Assembly: GCF_000024005.1 (NCBI RefSeq) | Contig: NC_013132.1 | Location: 7,620,001 to 7,684,000 of the forward strand | Source of the DNA: Chitinophaga pinensis DSM 2588 | Lineage (GTDB): Bacteria; Bacteroidota; Bacteroidia; Chitinophagales; Chitinophagaceae | Length of the DNA: 64,000 nt | Direction: 5' to 3' | Shown: positions 52,774 to 62,050 of the stretch, in pieces | How positions within the stretch are numbered: the stretch's first letter is position 1 | Layout: every line of letters begins with the position of its first letter | Translations under genes and position numbers: made by a program | The notes under the pieces: model-generated | Seen by the model: the letters and a program-made list of their open reading frames with translations, nothing else | The model's database searches: none | What the model was told of the DNA's origin: nothing

Positions 52774-54050
52774 ACAAAAACTTAACCCGGAAAGAATTTA
52801 TTACCCAGTCCTCCACACTGACGGGTGGACTTCTTCTGAGCACCATTTTGGGGACAACGTTCAGAAGCTGTATTGGTGGACAGGAAAATGGTCCCATCAT
52901 AGTCGGCCACCAGGCAGATCTTACCGGCGGTATTTCTTCCTGGGGCTACTGGATCCATAAGGCTGCGGTTGCAGCAGTTGACGAAATCAATAAGGTAGGA
53001 GGCATCAATGACAGACAACTTAAATTAGTGGTAGAAGACACGGAAACCAACCCGACGGTAGGGCAAAGGAAATTCAGAAAATTGGTCAATGACCATCGCG
53101 CGGACTTTGTCATAGGATCAGTCCATTCAGGTGTGATGATGGCCACCGTTCCGCTCGCCAAAGAATTGAAGACACTATATATGCCCATTGCCATGGCATG
53201 TGAGGCAACATCAGAAAAAGGTAACCGGTACATATACCGGATGGAAAGTGAAGTATGCACCCAGGCGCAGGCCAGCACTGAATGGATGGTGAAACAACTG
53301 GCAAAAAAATGGACAATTGTTGTTGCCGACTATTCATGGGGATGGTCACACGAAGAAATGTTCTCCCATGACATTGCCAAAAAGGGTGGAGAGGTACTGG
53401 CAAAAATCCGTGTACCTGTAGGCACAAAAGACTTTTCACCACACTTGAGTAAAATACCCAAAGACACAGAAGGCATCTATTTCATTTTCTTCGGAGCAGA
53501 CAGCACCGGCTTTATTCAGCAACTGTATGAACATGGATACCGCAAACAGAAATTCACAATGATATGTACGCTGGAAGCGATTGATGTAGCCTCTCTCGGT
53601 GCAGCAGTAGAAGGAATGTATCTCGTCGAATATTTCCCCAGACAATTACAATACGCAGATAATGCATTTAATAAAAAACTCAGATCCCTGGTGAATGTAG
53701 ACAACGAAGGATATGAGATCGGCAACCGTCAACGGGTACTGGCTGGCTCCCACTACTGGGCATCTTTCCAGCATATCAACCTGGTGGCAGAAATAATGAA
53801 GAAAATTGAATATAAGAACAAAAAAGAGGATACGAACAGACTCATTGAAGCACTGGAAGACACCACTTCCATTAAACAATCTTACGCCTATCCACAAGGC
53901 GATATGATATTAAGACCACAGGATCATCAGGGCTTCCATAAACACTGGATGTCAAAAGTGGTGAATGGAAAATTAGAAGTGCAGTTTGCAATTGAGCCAT
54001 CGCAGGTGCTGTATAATACTACAGTAGATTTTACAAAAGAAACTTTTTAA
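52770..54050 (+). CDS. periplasmic substrate-binding protein (Peripla_BP_6, UrtA/LivK-like)
   Basis: A 426-residue type I binding protein. The N-terminus (LTRKEFITQSSTLTGGLLLS) is a Tat-like or lipoprotein signal with a possible lipobox FRSC. The two-lobed fold is recognisable: GHQADLTGGISSWG, AAVAAVDEINKVGGINDRQL, ADFVIGSVHSGVMMATVP and IYFIFFGADSTGFIQQLYEHG. Length and the long N-terminal helix suit UrtA-type urea/amide-binding proteins as well as LivK. Fourth gene of the operon, binding-protein partner of the permeases. Confidence 0.85.
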   Translation: MNKNLTRKEFITQSSTLTGGLLLSTILGTTFRSCIGGQENGPIIVGHQADLTGGISSWGYWIHKAAVAAVDEINKVGGINDRQLKLVVEDTETNPTVGQRKFRKLVNDHRADFVIGSVHSGVMMATVPLAKELKTLYMPIAMACEATSEKGNRYIYRMESEVCTQAQASTEWMVKQLAKKWTIVVADYSWGWSHEEMFSHDIAKKGGEVLAKIRVPVGTKDFSPHLSKIPKDTEGIYFIFFGADSTGFIQQLYEHGYRKQKFTMICTLEAIDVASLGAAVEGMYLVEYFPRQLQYADNAFNKKLRSLVNVDNEGYEIGNRQRVLAGSHYWASFQHINLVAEIMKKIEYKNKKEDTNRLIEALEDTTSIKQSYAYPQGDMILRPQDHQGFHKHWMSKVVNGKLEVQFAIEPSQVLYNTTVDFTKETF

Positions 54051-54054
54051 TCTT

Positions 54055-55026
54055 ATGGCAAATAAAATTGACAACAAAGAGTCGTATGTGGAATCCGGGA
54101 TAGGAACGAAAACTACCTTAATTGCGTTGATTTGTTTGATCATGGGGGTAGTTGCATATTTAATAGGGCATGAGCTTGAGCCAAACCTGATTTACTCCGG
54201 AACTATCATTAAAGTACCTGATGCCAATGACACCGTAAGACTGGAACAAGACCCTACAAATGGACACGGTCTATCGATGTTATTTTACCACATTGCCGTC
54301 ATCCTGGCAACAGCTGCAATAGTGGATCTGATTTATAAAGTCTCCTACAAAAAGGATTTCAATGAAAAAGTAGAGTCCATTTTATCCAGGTATGTACCCT
54401 CATTTGATAGTTATTACAGGCATCGTGTCTTAGGCATCTATGACGAACTACCCAGTATACGGGAGCTGATCGCCAATTCAAAAAAGGAAATCGTAATCAT
54501 CCAGACCTACATTCCCGGACTGGATAATTATTACCAGGATTTCATACGCGCCTTCGCGCATAACTCGAACCTGAAGCTGAAATTATATCTACTAAATCCC
54601 GAATCCCCCATCACCGTATTCAGATCAGAAGGAATAACTCCTCTGAACGCCGCTGCCGGGGAAATTGATAAGGATCTTGTAAAAGAAAAGATAAAAACCA
54701 ATAGAGATACAATAAAAACACTGTTCAATGAGATAAAAACCAGGCATCATTGCAATGCCGATAACCTGATCGCCATGCAATATGACTTAATGCCGCTCTT
54801 CTCCATGTATAAATTTGATGACGAAGTATACATTGGCTTTTACAGATATGGATATGAAGCCATTCACAGTACGCAGGTAAAATTGGATTTCACAGCTGGC
54901 ATCGGATTACAGCAGTTCCAGGAGCACCTTGATTATCTGGACGCCCACCCTTCAACCAAACCTTTCATCACCCATGGAAAACACGTTTCAGAAACTATCA
55001 ATACAAACGGGAGTATTATACACTAA
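54055..55026 (+). CDS. membrane protein with phospholipase D-like domain lacking HKD motifs
   Basis: A 323-residue inner-membrane protein: two hydrophobic helices (about 22-41 and 77-94), then a soluble part. IVIIQTYIPGLDNYYQDFIRA followed by LKLKLYLLNPESPITVFRSEG has the layout of PLD-superfamily domains that have lost the HxKxxxxD motifs. The segment at 262-285 (MQYDLMPLFSMYKFDDEVYIGFY) continues this resemblance. It is embedded in the transporter operon with 4-bp spacing. Function unknown. Confidence 0.7.
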   Translation: MANKIDNKESYVESGIGTKTTLIALICLIMGVVAYLIGHELEPNLIYSGTIIKVPDANDTVRLEQDPTNGHGLSMLFYHIAVILATAAIVDLIYKVSYKKDFNEKVESILSRYVPSFDSYYRHRVLGIYDELPSIRELIANSKKEIVIIQTYIPGLDNYYQDFIRAFAHNSNLKLKLYLLNPESPITVFRSEGITPLNAAAGEIDKDLVKEKIKTNRDTIKTLFNEIKTRHHCNADNLIAMQYDLMPLFSMYKFDDEVYIGFYRYGYEAIHSTQVKLDFTAGIGLQQFQEHLDYLDAHPSTKPFITHGKHVSETINTNGSIIH

Positions 55027-55648
55027 TGCCGATAGAACCCCCAATTATTCCATTATCGGGGTCAGCGGCAATAAAATCTCCTTGCCGCCCGGTGTTGCTT
55101 ATTTCGGAATCGTTTATCAGGGACATATCACAGTGACTGATAAATTCGGTACCTGTACACTCAGCGCCGGAATGAGCTTTGTCGTATCAGAAGGAGAAGT
55201 GGATGCGTCCAGACTACCCGACGGACAAGGCATCATTATCCGGATGGAAAACTACAAAGGACTCAGGCAATTTTGCGGCCCTATCGAAGATGAGGGCCGC
55301 TTAAAATATCTCGACAATTGTTATGATACCATCATCGTATCGCCCGCAAAATCAGGCGATCCCTGTCTGAATCACTTACATATTCCCAAACAGGTAAAAC
55401 AAACACCGCATACACATCCTTCAGACCGTGTCGGCATTGTCATTAAAGGACAAGCCGAATGCATACTGAAGAATGAAACAACAATGTTACAGCCCGGACA
55501 CCTGTGGGTAATTCCGCCCGATTGCCTGCATTCATTCAATACATACAATGAAGCCATAGACCTTATCACCTGGCATCCGGATAGCGATTTTGGCCCTACA
55601 GACGATAATCATCCGATGATTAACCGGACAGTACCTGTTAACAAATAA
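54974..55648 (+). CDS. cupin-domain protein
   Basis: A 224-residue bicupin. The second barrel is clear: TPHTHPSDRVGIVIKGQAEC...LQPGHLWVIPPDCLHSF, with metal-type His residues. The first barrel (SLPPGVAYFGIVYQGHITVT, TLSAGMSFVV) lacks them. The ATG at 54974 is chosen over 54929. It overlaps the preceding gene by 53 bp in another frame, implying translational coupling. It ends the transporter operon and may modify or sense the imported compound. Confidence 0.8.
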   Translation: MENTFQKLSIQTGVLYTNADRTPNYSIIGVSGNKISLPPGVAYFGIVYQGHITVTDKFGTCTLSAGMSFVVSEGEVDASRLPDGQGIIIRMENYKGLRQFCGPIEDEGRLKYLDNCYDTIIVSPAKSGDPCLNHLHIPKQVKQTPHTHPSDRVGIVIKGQAECILKNETTMLQPGHLWVIPPDCLHSFNTYNEAIDLITWHPDSDFGPTDDNHPMINRTVPVNK

Positions 55649-55714
55649 AACAATCATAGCAAACGATATCCCGTCACACTACACCACTGCACCAAATCCA
55701 TCATGCCTGATTAT

Positions 55715-56473
55715 TTACTGTTTCGGGTACCAGTCACGCAGACGTACTTCTATTGCCTTAGATCCCGCATTCACCTTCTCTTTAAATGCATTAACATCAC
55801 TCAGTCCTTTCTGACCACGGTAATGATACGGATATACAATCTTGGGTTTAAACGCCAGCACAGCATCTGCAGCTTCCGGTACATCCATCGTGTAAGGCAG
55901 GTTCATACACACAAACGCTACACTGATGTTTCTTAATGAACGCATTTCCGGTATGCCCTGGGTATCACCGGAAAGATAGATACGCGTACCTCCTGCAGTC
56001 AGTATATAACCATTTCCTCTTCCCTTCGGATGTTTGGAATCAGGTGTTTCAGGAAGATTATACATCGGGATCGCATTGATCGTAATACCATTCTGTGTTG
56101 TAACGCCGAAGTTCTTTAACACAATCACTGAAGGTTTATAAGAAGCAGGCAGTTTATCAGCTACCGCCTGCGGCACAATCAGCTTTGTTTTAGCTGCCTT
56201 CAATGTCGCAATAGCCGATGAATCAAAGTGATCGCCATGTATATCCGTGATCAGGATGAAGTCAGGCGCCGCCAGTCCCTTAAACAGTTCTTTTTTACCC
56301 GCCGGATCAGCATAGATAACGTTGCCGGCTACCGTAAATACAACGCTCGCATGTTCAACAGGTTGAATCACCAATGGTCCTTTCCCTGTCCTGATCGTAT
56401 CTGGTGTACTGAGTTGCGCGTTTGCATTTCCTATAAATGCAGCAAGGCAGAAAGCCAATATTCTGAATTTCAT
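55715..56473 (-). CDS. exported MBL-fold metal-dependent hydrolase
   Basis: A 252-residue metallo-beta-lactamase-fold protein with signal peptide (1-19, ending ANA/Q). ILITDIHGDHFD is the metal motif (first His of HxHxDH replaced by Asp, as in the UPF0173-related branch); LSGDTQG, NLPYTMDVPEAADAV and YPYHYRG supply the remaining ligands. The start at 56473 gives a proper signal peptide; an in-frame ATG at 56530 adds 19 residues. Substrate unknown. Confidence 0.85.
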   Translation of the reverse strand: MKFRILAFCLAAFIGNANAQLSTPDTIRTGKGPLVIQPVEHASVVFTVAGNVIYADPAGKKELFKGLAAPDFILITDIHGDHFDSSAIATLKAAKTKLIVPQAVADKLPASYKPSVIVLKNFGVTTQNGITINAIPMYNLPETPDSKHPKGRGNGYILTAGGTRIYLSGDTQGIPEMRSLRNISVAFVCMNLPYTMDVPEAADAVLAFKPKIVYPYHYRGQKGLSDVNAFKEKVNAGSKAIEVRLRDWYPKQ

Positions 56474-56630
56474 AATGATGGTGTTGAGTGTTGGAAGAAA
56501 CAATGATACGATATTAAGGAAAGTATCCAAAACCGCACTTCATATTATGCGAATTCTTATATTTATAAATATTGAAAAGCCCGGTAGCATAACTCAAAAT
56601 ATCCTTTTAGAGAACGATTCTCACCCTTAA

Positions 56631-56834
56631 AATAGAGGTCATGGCTATGGCATGGTGACAGCTATGCTGATCTATGACATGAATGGAAAACAGGTGGCCA
56701 CTATATTCAGGGAACATCTCGCTGCCGGCAGCTACAACAGATCGTTCTCTGCCGCGCACCTGCCAGGTGGAGTCTATATTATGAAACTAATACACAACAA
56801 TGAGCATGTGACGAAGAAAGTGATCATGAAATAA
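56631..56834 (+). pseudogene. orphan type IX secretion sorting-domain remnant
   Basis: The frame after an in-frame stop (56628-56630) reads VTAMLIYDMNGKQVATIF, then LAAGSYNRSFSAAHLPGGVY and IMKLIHNNEHVTKKVIMK. This is the complete pattern of a T9SS type A C-terminal sorting domain, which normally closes a much larger secreted protein. The cargo part is missing. A terminator follows, so it is the preserved 3' end of a lost gene. Confidence 0.7.
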
Positions 56835-56844
56835 TCTTACAAAA

Positions 56845-56877
56845 GCAAACGCCCGGCAATAATTACCGGGCGTTTCA
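56845..56877. terminator. bidirectional terminator
   Basis: Perfect 10-bp stem AAACGCCCGG / CCGGGCGTTT with a 9-nt loop, between the sorting-domain remnant and the converging membrane protein gene. Confidence 0.85.
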
Positions 56878-56880
56878 CTA

Positions 56881-57180
56881 TTATCGGATAAATACTTTCC
56901 AAAGTATAAAACCAGCCATCATCATGATCGTTTGCACGATCCATATAATCCTGCCTCTGTCCTCATGCTGATACAGAAACACCCTGGAGCCAATATCTCC
57001 AAACAATGCCAACAACAGCGCTGGCAGGAAAAGGATTCTCATCCAGATAGCCTCTATTGCTCCGCCAGGCCTCAACAACGGCAGTACAATGATAGTAGTC
57101 AGCAATATTGTAATAAATAAACAGGGAGTAAGAATAAAAAACCAGTCTCTCTTCCGCTTCGGAGGAATCTCTTGTTCCAT
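56881..57180 (-). CDS. small integral membrane protein of unknown function
   Basis: A 99-residue protein beginning MEQEIPPKRKRDWFF, followed by three hydrophobic segments (about 15-38, 46-64, 78-97). No family recognised. The ATG at 57180 is preferred over 57210 because it opens a charged cytoplasmic start typical of small membrane proteins. Confidence 0.65.
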   Translation of the reverse strand: MEQEIPPKRKRDWFFILTPCLFITILLTTIIVLPLLRPGGAIEAIWMRILFLPALLLALFGDIGSRVFLYQHEDRGRIIWIVQTIMMMAGFILWKVFIR

Positions 57181-57264
57181 AGGTAAGGATATTTGCAGCA
57201 ATATACACATTGTCCTGATAAAGTTCTCCCCAAAAAACAGTACCTTACTGTAAACAGCCCCCCC

Positions 57265-57519
57265 ATGACAACCAAAGAATCTTTCTCACTCAACGGAGAA
57301 CAACTGCTCAAAAAAGTAAAGGAACTCATTGCGGAAGGCAATGTCAGAAAAATCACCATCACTGATAAAGCAGGCAAAGAATTAATGACATTCCCGCTCA
57401 CCATCGGCGTAGTAGGTCTGCTCGTAGCGCCTGTACTGGCAGCAGTAGGCGCACTGGCAGCGCTCGTCGGAGAATGTACCATCACAGTAGAAAGAGAAGA
57501 AACTCCCAAAGAGGAATAA
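57265..57519 (+). CDS. DUF4342 domain protein
   Basis: An 84-residue protein. Residues 1-45 (FSLNGEQLLKKVKELIAEGN, VRKITITDKAGKELMTFPL) and the following hydrophobic glycine-rich helix match DUF4342, a small domain of unknown role often found with a trailing membrane segment. The ATG at 57265 is chosen over 57193. Its stop codon abuts, without spacing, the stop of the converging gene. Confidence 0.8.
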   Translation: MTTKESFSLNGEQLLKKVKELIAEGNVRKITITDKAGKELMTFPLTIGVVGLLVAPVLAAVGALAALVGECTITVEREETPKEE

Positions 57520-58068
57520 TCATTCACTATCCGGCAGCTGCTTACGGATGATCTGCTGTTGCTGCTTACGTTCTTTTCTATTTTGCATGGACTTCATTTT
57601 CCCTGTCCATCGGGGTTTATCTGAATCAAAATACATCTCCGCTTCAGTTATTTTACTTCCCTGCCTGATCATCAGTCCATTCAGATGACAGGTATCATAG
57701 CCGCAACCATGTTTTGAATAGACGCCAAAGTTTCTATGCTTCAGTCGCTTACGCGCCAGTATTTTTTGCTGATCTCTTCTGAGATCATCCCATAATTGCC
57801 TTCTCTCCGGCTTGCGCACATCCATGCCCAGTGTTGATACGTCCAGGTAAGTGTCTGGATCTTTTACCTGTAAGAAATCATAAAATTTATGGAAATACTG
57901 ATTCGCATAATCTCTTACAGCAATCTTTTCTTCAATAGAAAGCCGTTCATTCTCGGTAAGCGAGCGGTACAAACCCAGTGTATTGAAGTCTGTATACTTT
58001 TTGTGATGATCAATGTAGTAGAAATACTCTTTTAGCGTAAGCTGCTTAAATTGCTTATCAATTTTCAT
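57520..58068 (-). CDS. hypothetical protein, 182 residues
   Basis: A basic soluble protein of unknown family, beginning MKIDKQFKQLTLKEYFYYID. It contains HGCGYDTCHLNG and ends in a Lys/Arg/Gln-rich helical tail (NRKERKQQQQIIRKQ), suggesting nucleic-acid or ribosome contact. Chosen start 58068; an in-frame ATG at 58134 exists. It converges directly on the DUF4342 gene (adjacent stop codons at 57519/57520). Confidence 0.7.
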   Translation of the reverse strand: MKIDKQFKQLTLKEYFYYIDHHKKYTDFNTLGLYRSLTENERLSIEEKIAVRDYANQYFHKFYDFLQVKDPDTYLDVSTLGMDVRKPERRQLWDDLRRDQQKILARKRLKHRNFGVYSKHGCGYDTCHLNGLMIRQGSKITEAEMYFDSDKPRWTGKMKSMQNRKERKQQQQIIRKQLPDSE

Positions 58069-58195
58069 ATCGATATCAAAGATTATCTCAAAGTAAAAAT
58101 AAGTATAGGCAAGAGAATGATCTCTCCTATCCAAAGATATAACACTTTTCTTTTCTCCTTTCTCGTCATCATTCTCATGCCTACAGCAAAACCGG

Positions 58196-59314
58196 CTATT
58201 TCAGGTCTACTTTCTTTCCGGTTTTCACCGCCAGATAGATCGCATCTATGATCTTCAGATCACGCACCCCTTCCTCCCCGCTCACATCCACTACCGGCTG
58301 CTTACCATGCAGAATAATATCCGACATCTCTTCCATCTGCACTGTCTGATGCACGACCACAGGTTGATCCAGCTCCCCTTTATGCGTACGCCCTTTAATA
58401 GGACCATACCCCGTAGAAGGCAGCATTTCCGCAAACCCCTTATCTCCGTTCAGGAAGAACCTGTCCAGGTTGTTCATACTGTAGGTGGACAAACAGGACG
58501 CCACTGCCCCACTGGGAAAACCCAGCTGGAACTGAATGGTTTCGTCCACTCCCTCTTTGAATTTCTGCGGATCGGTTTTCGTCTCCTGTGCCGTCACCCA
58601 CACCGGTTCCTCTCCAATCATATAACGGGCTCCATTCAACGCATAGATACCAATATCCATCATCGAACCACCACCTGCTAATTTTTTGTTCAGACGCCAC
58701 TGATTAGGATCACCCGACTTGAAACCACACAATCCCTGAAAGAAGAGTATCTTCCCGAACTCCCCTGCTTTCCGCATCCGGATCACTTCCAGTGTATGCG
58801 GTTCAAAGTGCATACGATACCCTACCAGCAATTTCACATTATTCTTCTTACAGGCATCCACCATTTCCTGCCCTTCTTTGGCGTTCAGGGCCATTGGCTT
58901 TTCACAGATCGCATGTTTGCCCGCATTCGCCACCCTGATCACCTGGTCGTGGTGCAGCGCATTGGGTGTGATCACATACACCGCATCGATATCCGGATTA
59001 TCCTTGATCTTGTCGAAGTTCTCGTAGTTATAACAGTTCTTCTCAGGGATACCATACTTCTCCTGCCAGGTTTTGATCTTGGAAGGCGTTCCACTGATAA
59101 CACCTACCAGTTTAGCCTTTTTACAGGATTGCATGGCCTCTGCCACACGGGTGCCATAACCACCCAGTCCCATAATAGCCACCCGCAATACAGGGCCGTC
59201 ATATGGCTTTTCTGTCAGATCTGGTATGCCTGCCATTCCCAGGCGGGGTATAACGGTCAATGCAATAGCGGAAGCAGTAATTTTGTGCAAAAAGTGTCTT
59301 CTTGTGTTTTTCAT
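58196..59314 (-). CDS. exported Gfo/Idh/MocA-family oxidoreductase
   Basis: A 372-residue NAD(P)-dependent oxidoreductase with Tat-like signal (TRRHFLHKITASA). RVAIMGLGGYGTRVAEAM is the Rossmann motif and HAICEKPMALN the family's catalytic EKP motif; GGGSMMDIGIYALNGARYMIG supplies the substrate-binding His/Asp region (DxGxH-like, with Tyr instead of His). The family acts on sugars and inositols, and exported members are frequent in Bacteroidota sugar metabolism. Monocistronic. Confidence 0.9.
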   Translation of the reverse strand: MKNTRRHFLHKITASAIALTVIPRLGMAGIPDLTEKPYDGPVLRVAIMGLGGYGTRVAEAMQSCKKAKLVGVISGTPSKIKTWQEKYGIPEKNCYNYENFDKIKDNPDIDAVYVITPNALHHDQVIRVANAGKHAICEKPMALNAKEGQEMVDACKKNNVKLLVGYRMHFEPHTLEVIRMRKAGEFGKILFFQGLCGFKSGDPNQWRLNKKLAGGGSMMDIGIYALNGARYMIGEEPVWVTAQETKTDPQKFKEGVDETIQFQLGFPSGAVASCLSTYSMNNLDRFFLNGDKGFAEMLPSTGYGPIKGRTHKGELDQPVVVHQTVQMEEMSDIILHGKQPVVDVSGEEGVRDLKIIDAIYLAVKTGKKVDLK

Positions 59315-59578
59315 AACAAGGGCTGGGTTTTAAAAAAGATGAGTACAAGTAAGATATTCATAAATTCAGGCTTCAGCAACCCGTTCATGTAAAACTCAAT
59401 GCACAATTTTCATACCCGGACATGCCGCTGAAATCGGACACGCCCTATATCAAAAGCGGACAGTTCTATGAGCAAATACGCACTAAATAACTCATTATCA
59501 ACACCCTTACAAATTGGCATTCCTTTGGGTTCCTGTGAAACGTATATTTAAAGGATCATTTCCCCTAAATGAAAACAC

Positions 59579-61987
59579 ATGTTTAAGTATTATTATAAGA
59601 TAGCCACACGCAATCTCTGGAGGAATAAGGGCTTTTCCGCCATTACCATTATGGGACTGGCTATCGGACTAGCCACCTGCCTGTTGATCGCGCTTTTTGT
59701 AATAGATGAAATGCGCTATGATGCTTATAATAAGGATGCCAACCGTATTTATCGTATCAATGCCGACTTCCTGGTGAATGGCAGCGCATTCCGGGAAAGA
59801 TATGCACCTTCCCAGTTTGGCCCTGTACTAAAACAGGATTATCCGCAGATTGAGGAGTATGTACGCCTCGCTCAACAAAGCAACATACTGGTGAAAAAAG
59901 GGCAACAGACCCTGCTGGAAAACAATGTCTGTTATGCCGACTCCAGCATCTTTGACATGTTCGACCTGAAAATGATTGCCGGCGATCCACTAACGGCCCT
60001 GCGCAATCCTAACTCCATGGTCATCTCCGAAAGCATGGCAAAGAAATACTTCAATTCCATTGATGTCGTAGGGAAAATCCTGGAAACAGATAATATCTAC
60101 ACCTATACCGTCACAGGCGTCATCAAAGACGTACCGGCACAGGCGCACCTGCACTTTGACTTCCTCAGGGCAATGTCCGGTCGGGAAGACAGCAGAAAGA
60201 CAGAATGGATGTCCGATAACTTCACGACCTATGTACGGCTGCGTCCGGGTATCACAGAAACACAACTGAATGGCTACCTGCGTCAGGCTACCAAAAAGTA
60301 TATGGAACAGGATCTCCGCCGCCTTACCGGCAGCGGTATGGAGGACCTGGAAAAGAAAGGCGGACATTTTGGATACAAAGCAATTGCCCTGAGAAAAATA
60401 CATCTCTACTCTGACCTTTCCAGCGAACAGGAAACCTCCGGCAACATACAGTACGTATACATCTTTATCATTACCGCCATCATCATCCTGCTGATCGCCT
60501 GTATTAACTTCATGAACCTTTCTACAGCCCGTTCTGCAGGAAGAGCCAAAGAAGTCGGATTACGGAAAGTAATGGGCTCCGAACGCGGTACCCTCATTAT
60601 ACAGTTCCTCGCCGAATCTGTAATCACCAGTTTCTGTGCCATGCTGATCGCCATCGTCATCGCCGCACTACTGGTACCCTACCTGAATGACCTCTCCGGC
60701 AAATCGCTGGCCATTACACCACTTGCACTCACCTGGATACTACCGCTCTTACTGGTCATCGTCGTTGTAGTCGGTTTGCTCGCAGGTAGTTATCCGGCTT
60801 TCTTCCTGTCGTCCTTTGAACCGGTGAAAGTATTGAAAGGTAAACTGGCCTCCGGCTTTAAAAACAGCTGGCTACGCAATAGCCTGGTTATATTCCAGTT
60901 TGCCGCAGCCATCCTGCTCCTGGTAGGTACCCTGGTCATCTACAATCAACTGAGCTATATCCGTAATAAACAACTGGGTTATGACCGTCAGCAGGTATTA
61001 GTCCTGGACAATACACAGGCTTTGTGGATCCATGCAAAAGGGTTTAAAGAAGAGGTACAGAAACTGCCGGGAATAACTGCAGGTACCATGACCCGCAGTC
61101 TGCCGACCGAAACAAGTCACGATACCAATATCTTTTCAAAAGATGCCGCCAGAAGCGAAGGCCAGGTATTAGGTATCAACGAATGGTACATCGATACAGA
61201 CTACTTCCCTACACTTGGTATGCACATGGCCAGTGGCAGGAATTTTTCTCCGGATATGCCGACTGATTCCAATACGCTTATCCTCAATGAAACAGCAGCC
61301 AGACTCTTAGGCTTTAATGATATCACAGACAAATATCTCTACAGGGGTAACCAGAAAATGCAGGTGATTGGTGTGGTCAAAGATTTCAATGCCGGTTCTT
61401 TACGCGATAAGATCCCGCCAGCTGTCTTTACACTGGGAGAATACACGTCCAGGATGGCATTCCGCATCAATACCAATAACATCCAGGCAACGATTAAAAA
61501 AATTGAAGAACTCTATCACGCAAGGCCATCCATGCAGGGTCAGCCCTTCCATTATTCCTTCATGGATGATGATTTTAATCGCCTGTACCAGTCGGAAGAC
61601 CGCACCGGTAAGATCTTTATTTCCTTTGCGATTCTCGCCATTCTTATTGCGTCCCTGGGTGTATTCGGATTGATCACCTATGCGGCAGAACAACGTAAAA
61701 AAGAGATTGGTATCCGCAAGGTATTGGGGGCTTCTGTTTCCAGTATTGTAGCAATGCTTTCTGCGGATTTTGTCAAACTCATTGCATTTGCAGCTGTCAT
61801 CGCAGTGCCACTCTCCTGGTTACTGATGAATAAGTGGTTGCAGAGCTTCGCCTACCGGATCAATATCAACTGGGTAGTCTTTGTATTATCCATTTTACTG
61901 ATGGTCATCGTCACACTGGCGACTGTCAGTATCAAAGCCATCAGGGCAGCCACGATCAATCCTGTGAAGAGTTTACGTTCGGAATAA
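59579..61987 (+). CDS. FtsX/MacB-type ABC transporter permease
   Basis: An 802-residue intact permease of the Bacteroidota double-FtsX type. YKIATRNLWRNKGFSAITIMGL opens the first membrane helix; a MacB-type periplasmic domain, three helices with RAKEVGLRKVMGSERGTLI, a second periplasmic domain, then RKKEIGIRKVLGASVSSIV and three helices follow, ending INPVKSLRSE. No ATPase partner is adjacent, as is common for this group. It is the intact counterpart of the broken gene at 6428-8847. Confidence 0.95.
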   Translation: MFKYYYKIATRNLWRNKGFSAITIMGLAIGLATCLLIALFVIDEMRYDAYNKDANRIYRINADFLVNGSAFRERYAPSQFGPVLKQDYPQIEEYVRLAQQSNILVKKGQQTLLENNVCYADSSIFDMFDLKMIAGDPLTALRNPNSMVISESMAKKYFNSIDVVGKILETDNIYTYTVTGVIKDVPAQAHLHFDFLRAMSGREDSRKTEWMSDNFTTYVRLRPGITETQLNGYLRQATKKYMEQDLRRLTGSGMEDLEKKGGHFGYKAIALRKIHLYSDLSSEQETSGNIQYVYIFIITAIIILLIACINFMNLSTARSAGRAKEVGLRKVMGSERGTLIIQFLAESVITSFCAMLIAIVIAALLVPYLNDLSGKSLAITPLALTWILPLLLVIVVVVGLLAGSYPAFFLSSFEPVKVLKGKLASGFKNSWLRNSLVIFQFAAAILLLVGTLVIYNQLSYIRNKQLGYDRQQVLVLDNTQALWIHAKGFKEEVQKLPGITAGTMTRSLPTETSHDTNIFSKDAARSEGQVLGINEWYIDTDYFPTLGMHMASGRNFSPDMPTDSNTLILNETAARLLGFNDITDKYLYRGNQKMQVIGVVKDFNAGSLRDKIPPAVFTLGEYTSRMAFRINTNNIQATIKKIEELYHARPSMQGQPFHYSFMDDDFNRLYQSEDRTGKIFISFAILAILIASLGVFGLITYAAEQRKKEIGIRKVLGASVSSIVAMLSADFVKLIAFAAVIAVPLSWLLMNKWLQSFAYRININWVVFVLSILLMVIVTLATVSIKAIRAATINPVKSLRSE

Positions 61988-62000
61988 ACGAAATAATATA

Positions 62001-62033
62001 AAGGGCCGTCCACATTACAGCGGAACGGCCCTT
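62001..62033. terminator. bidirectional terminator
   Basis: Perfect 9-bp stem AAGGGCCGT / ACGGCCCTT with a 15-nt loop, between the permease and the converging GH99-like gene. Confidence 0.85.
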
Positions 62034-62050
62034 CCTCCATATATGCAGTC

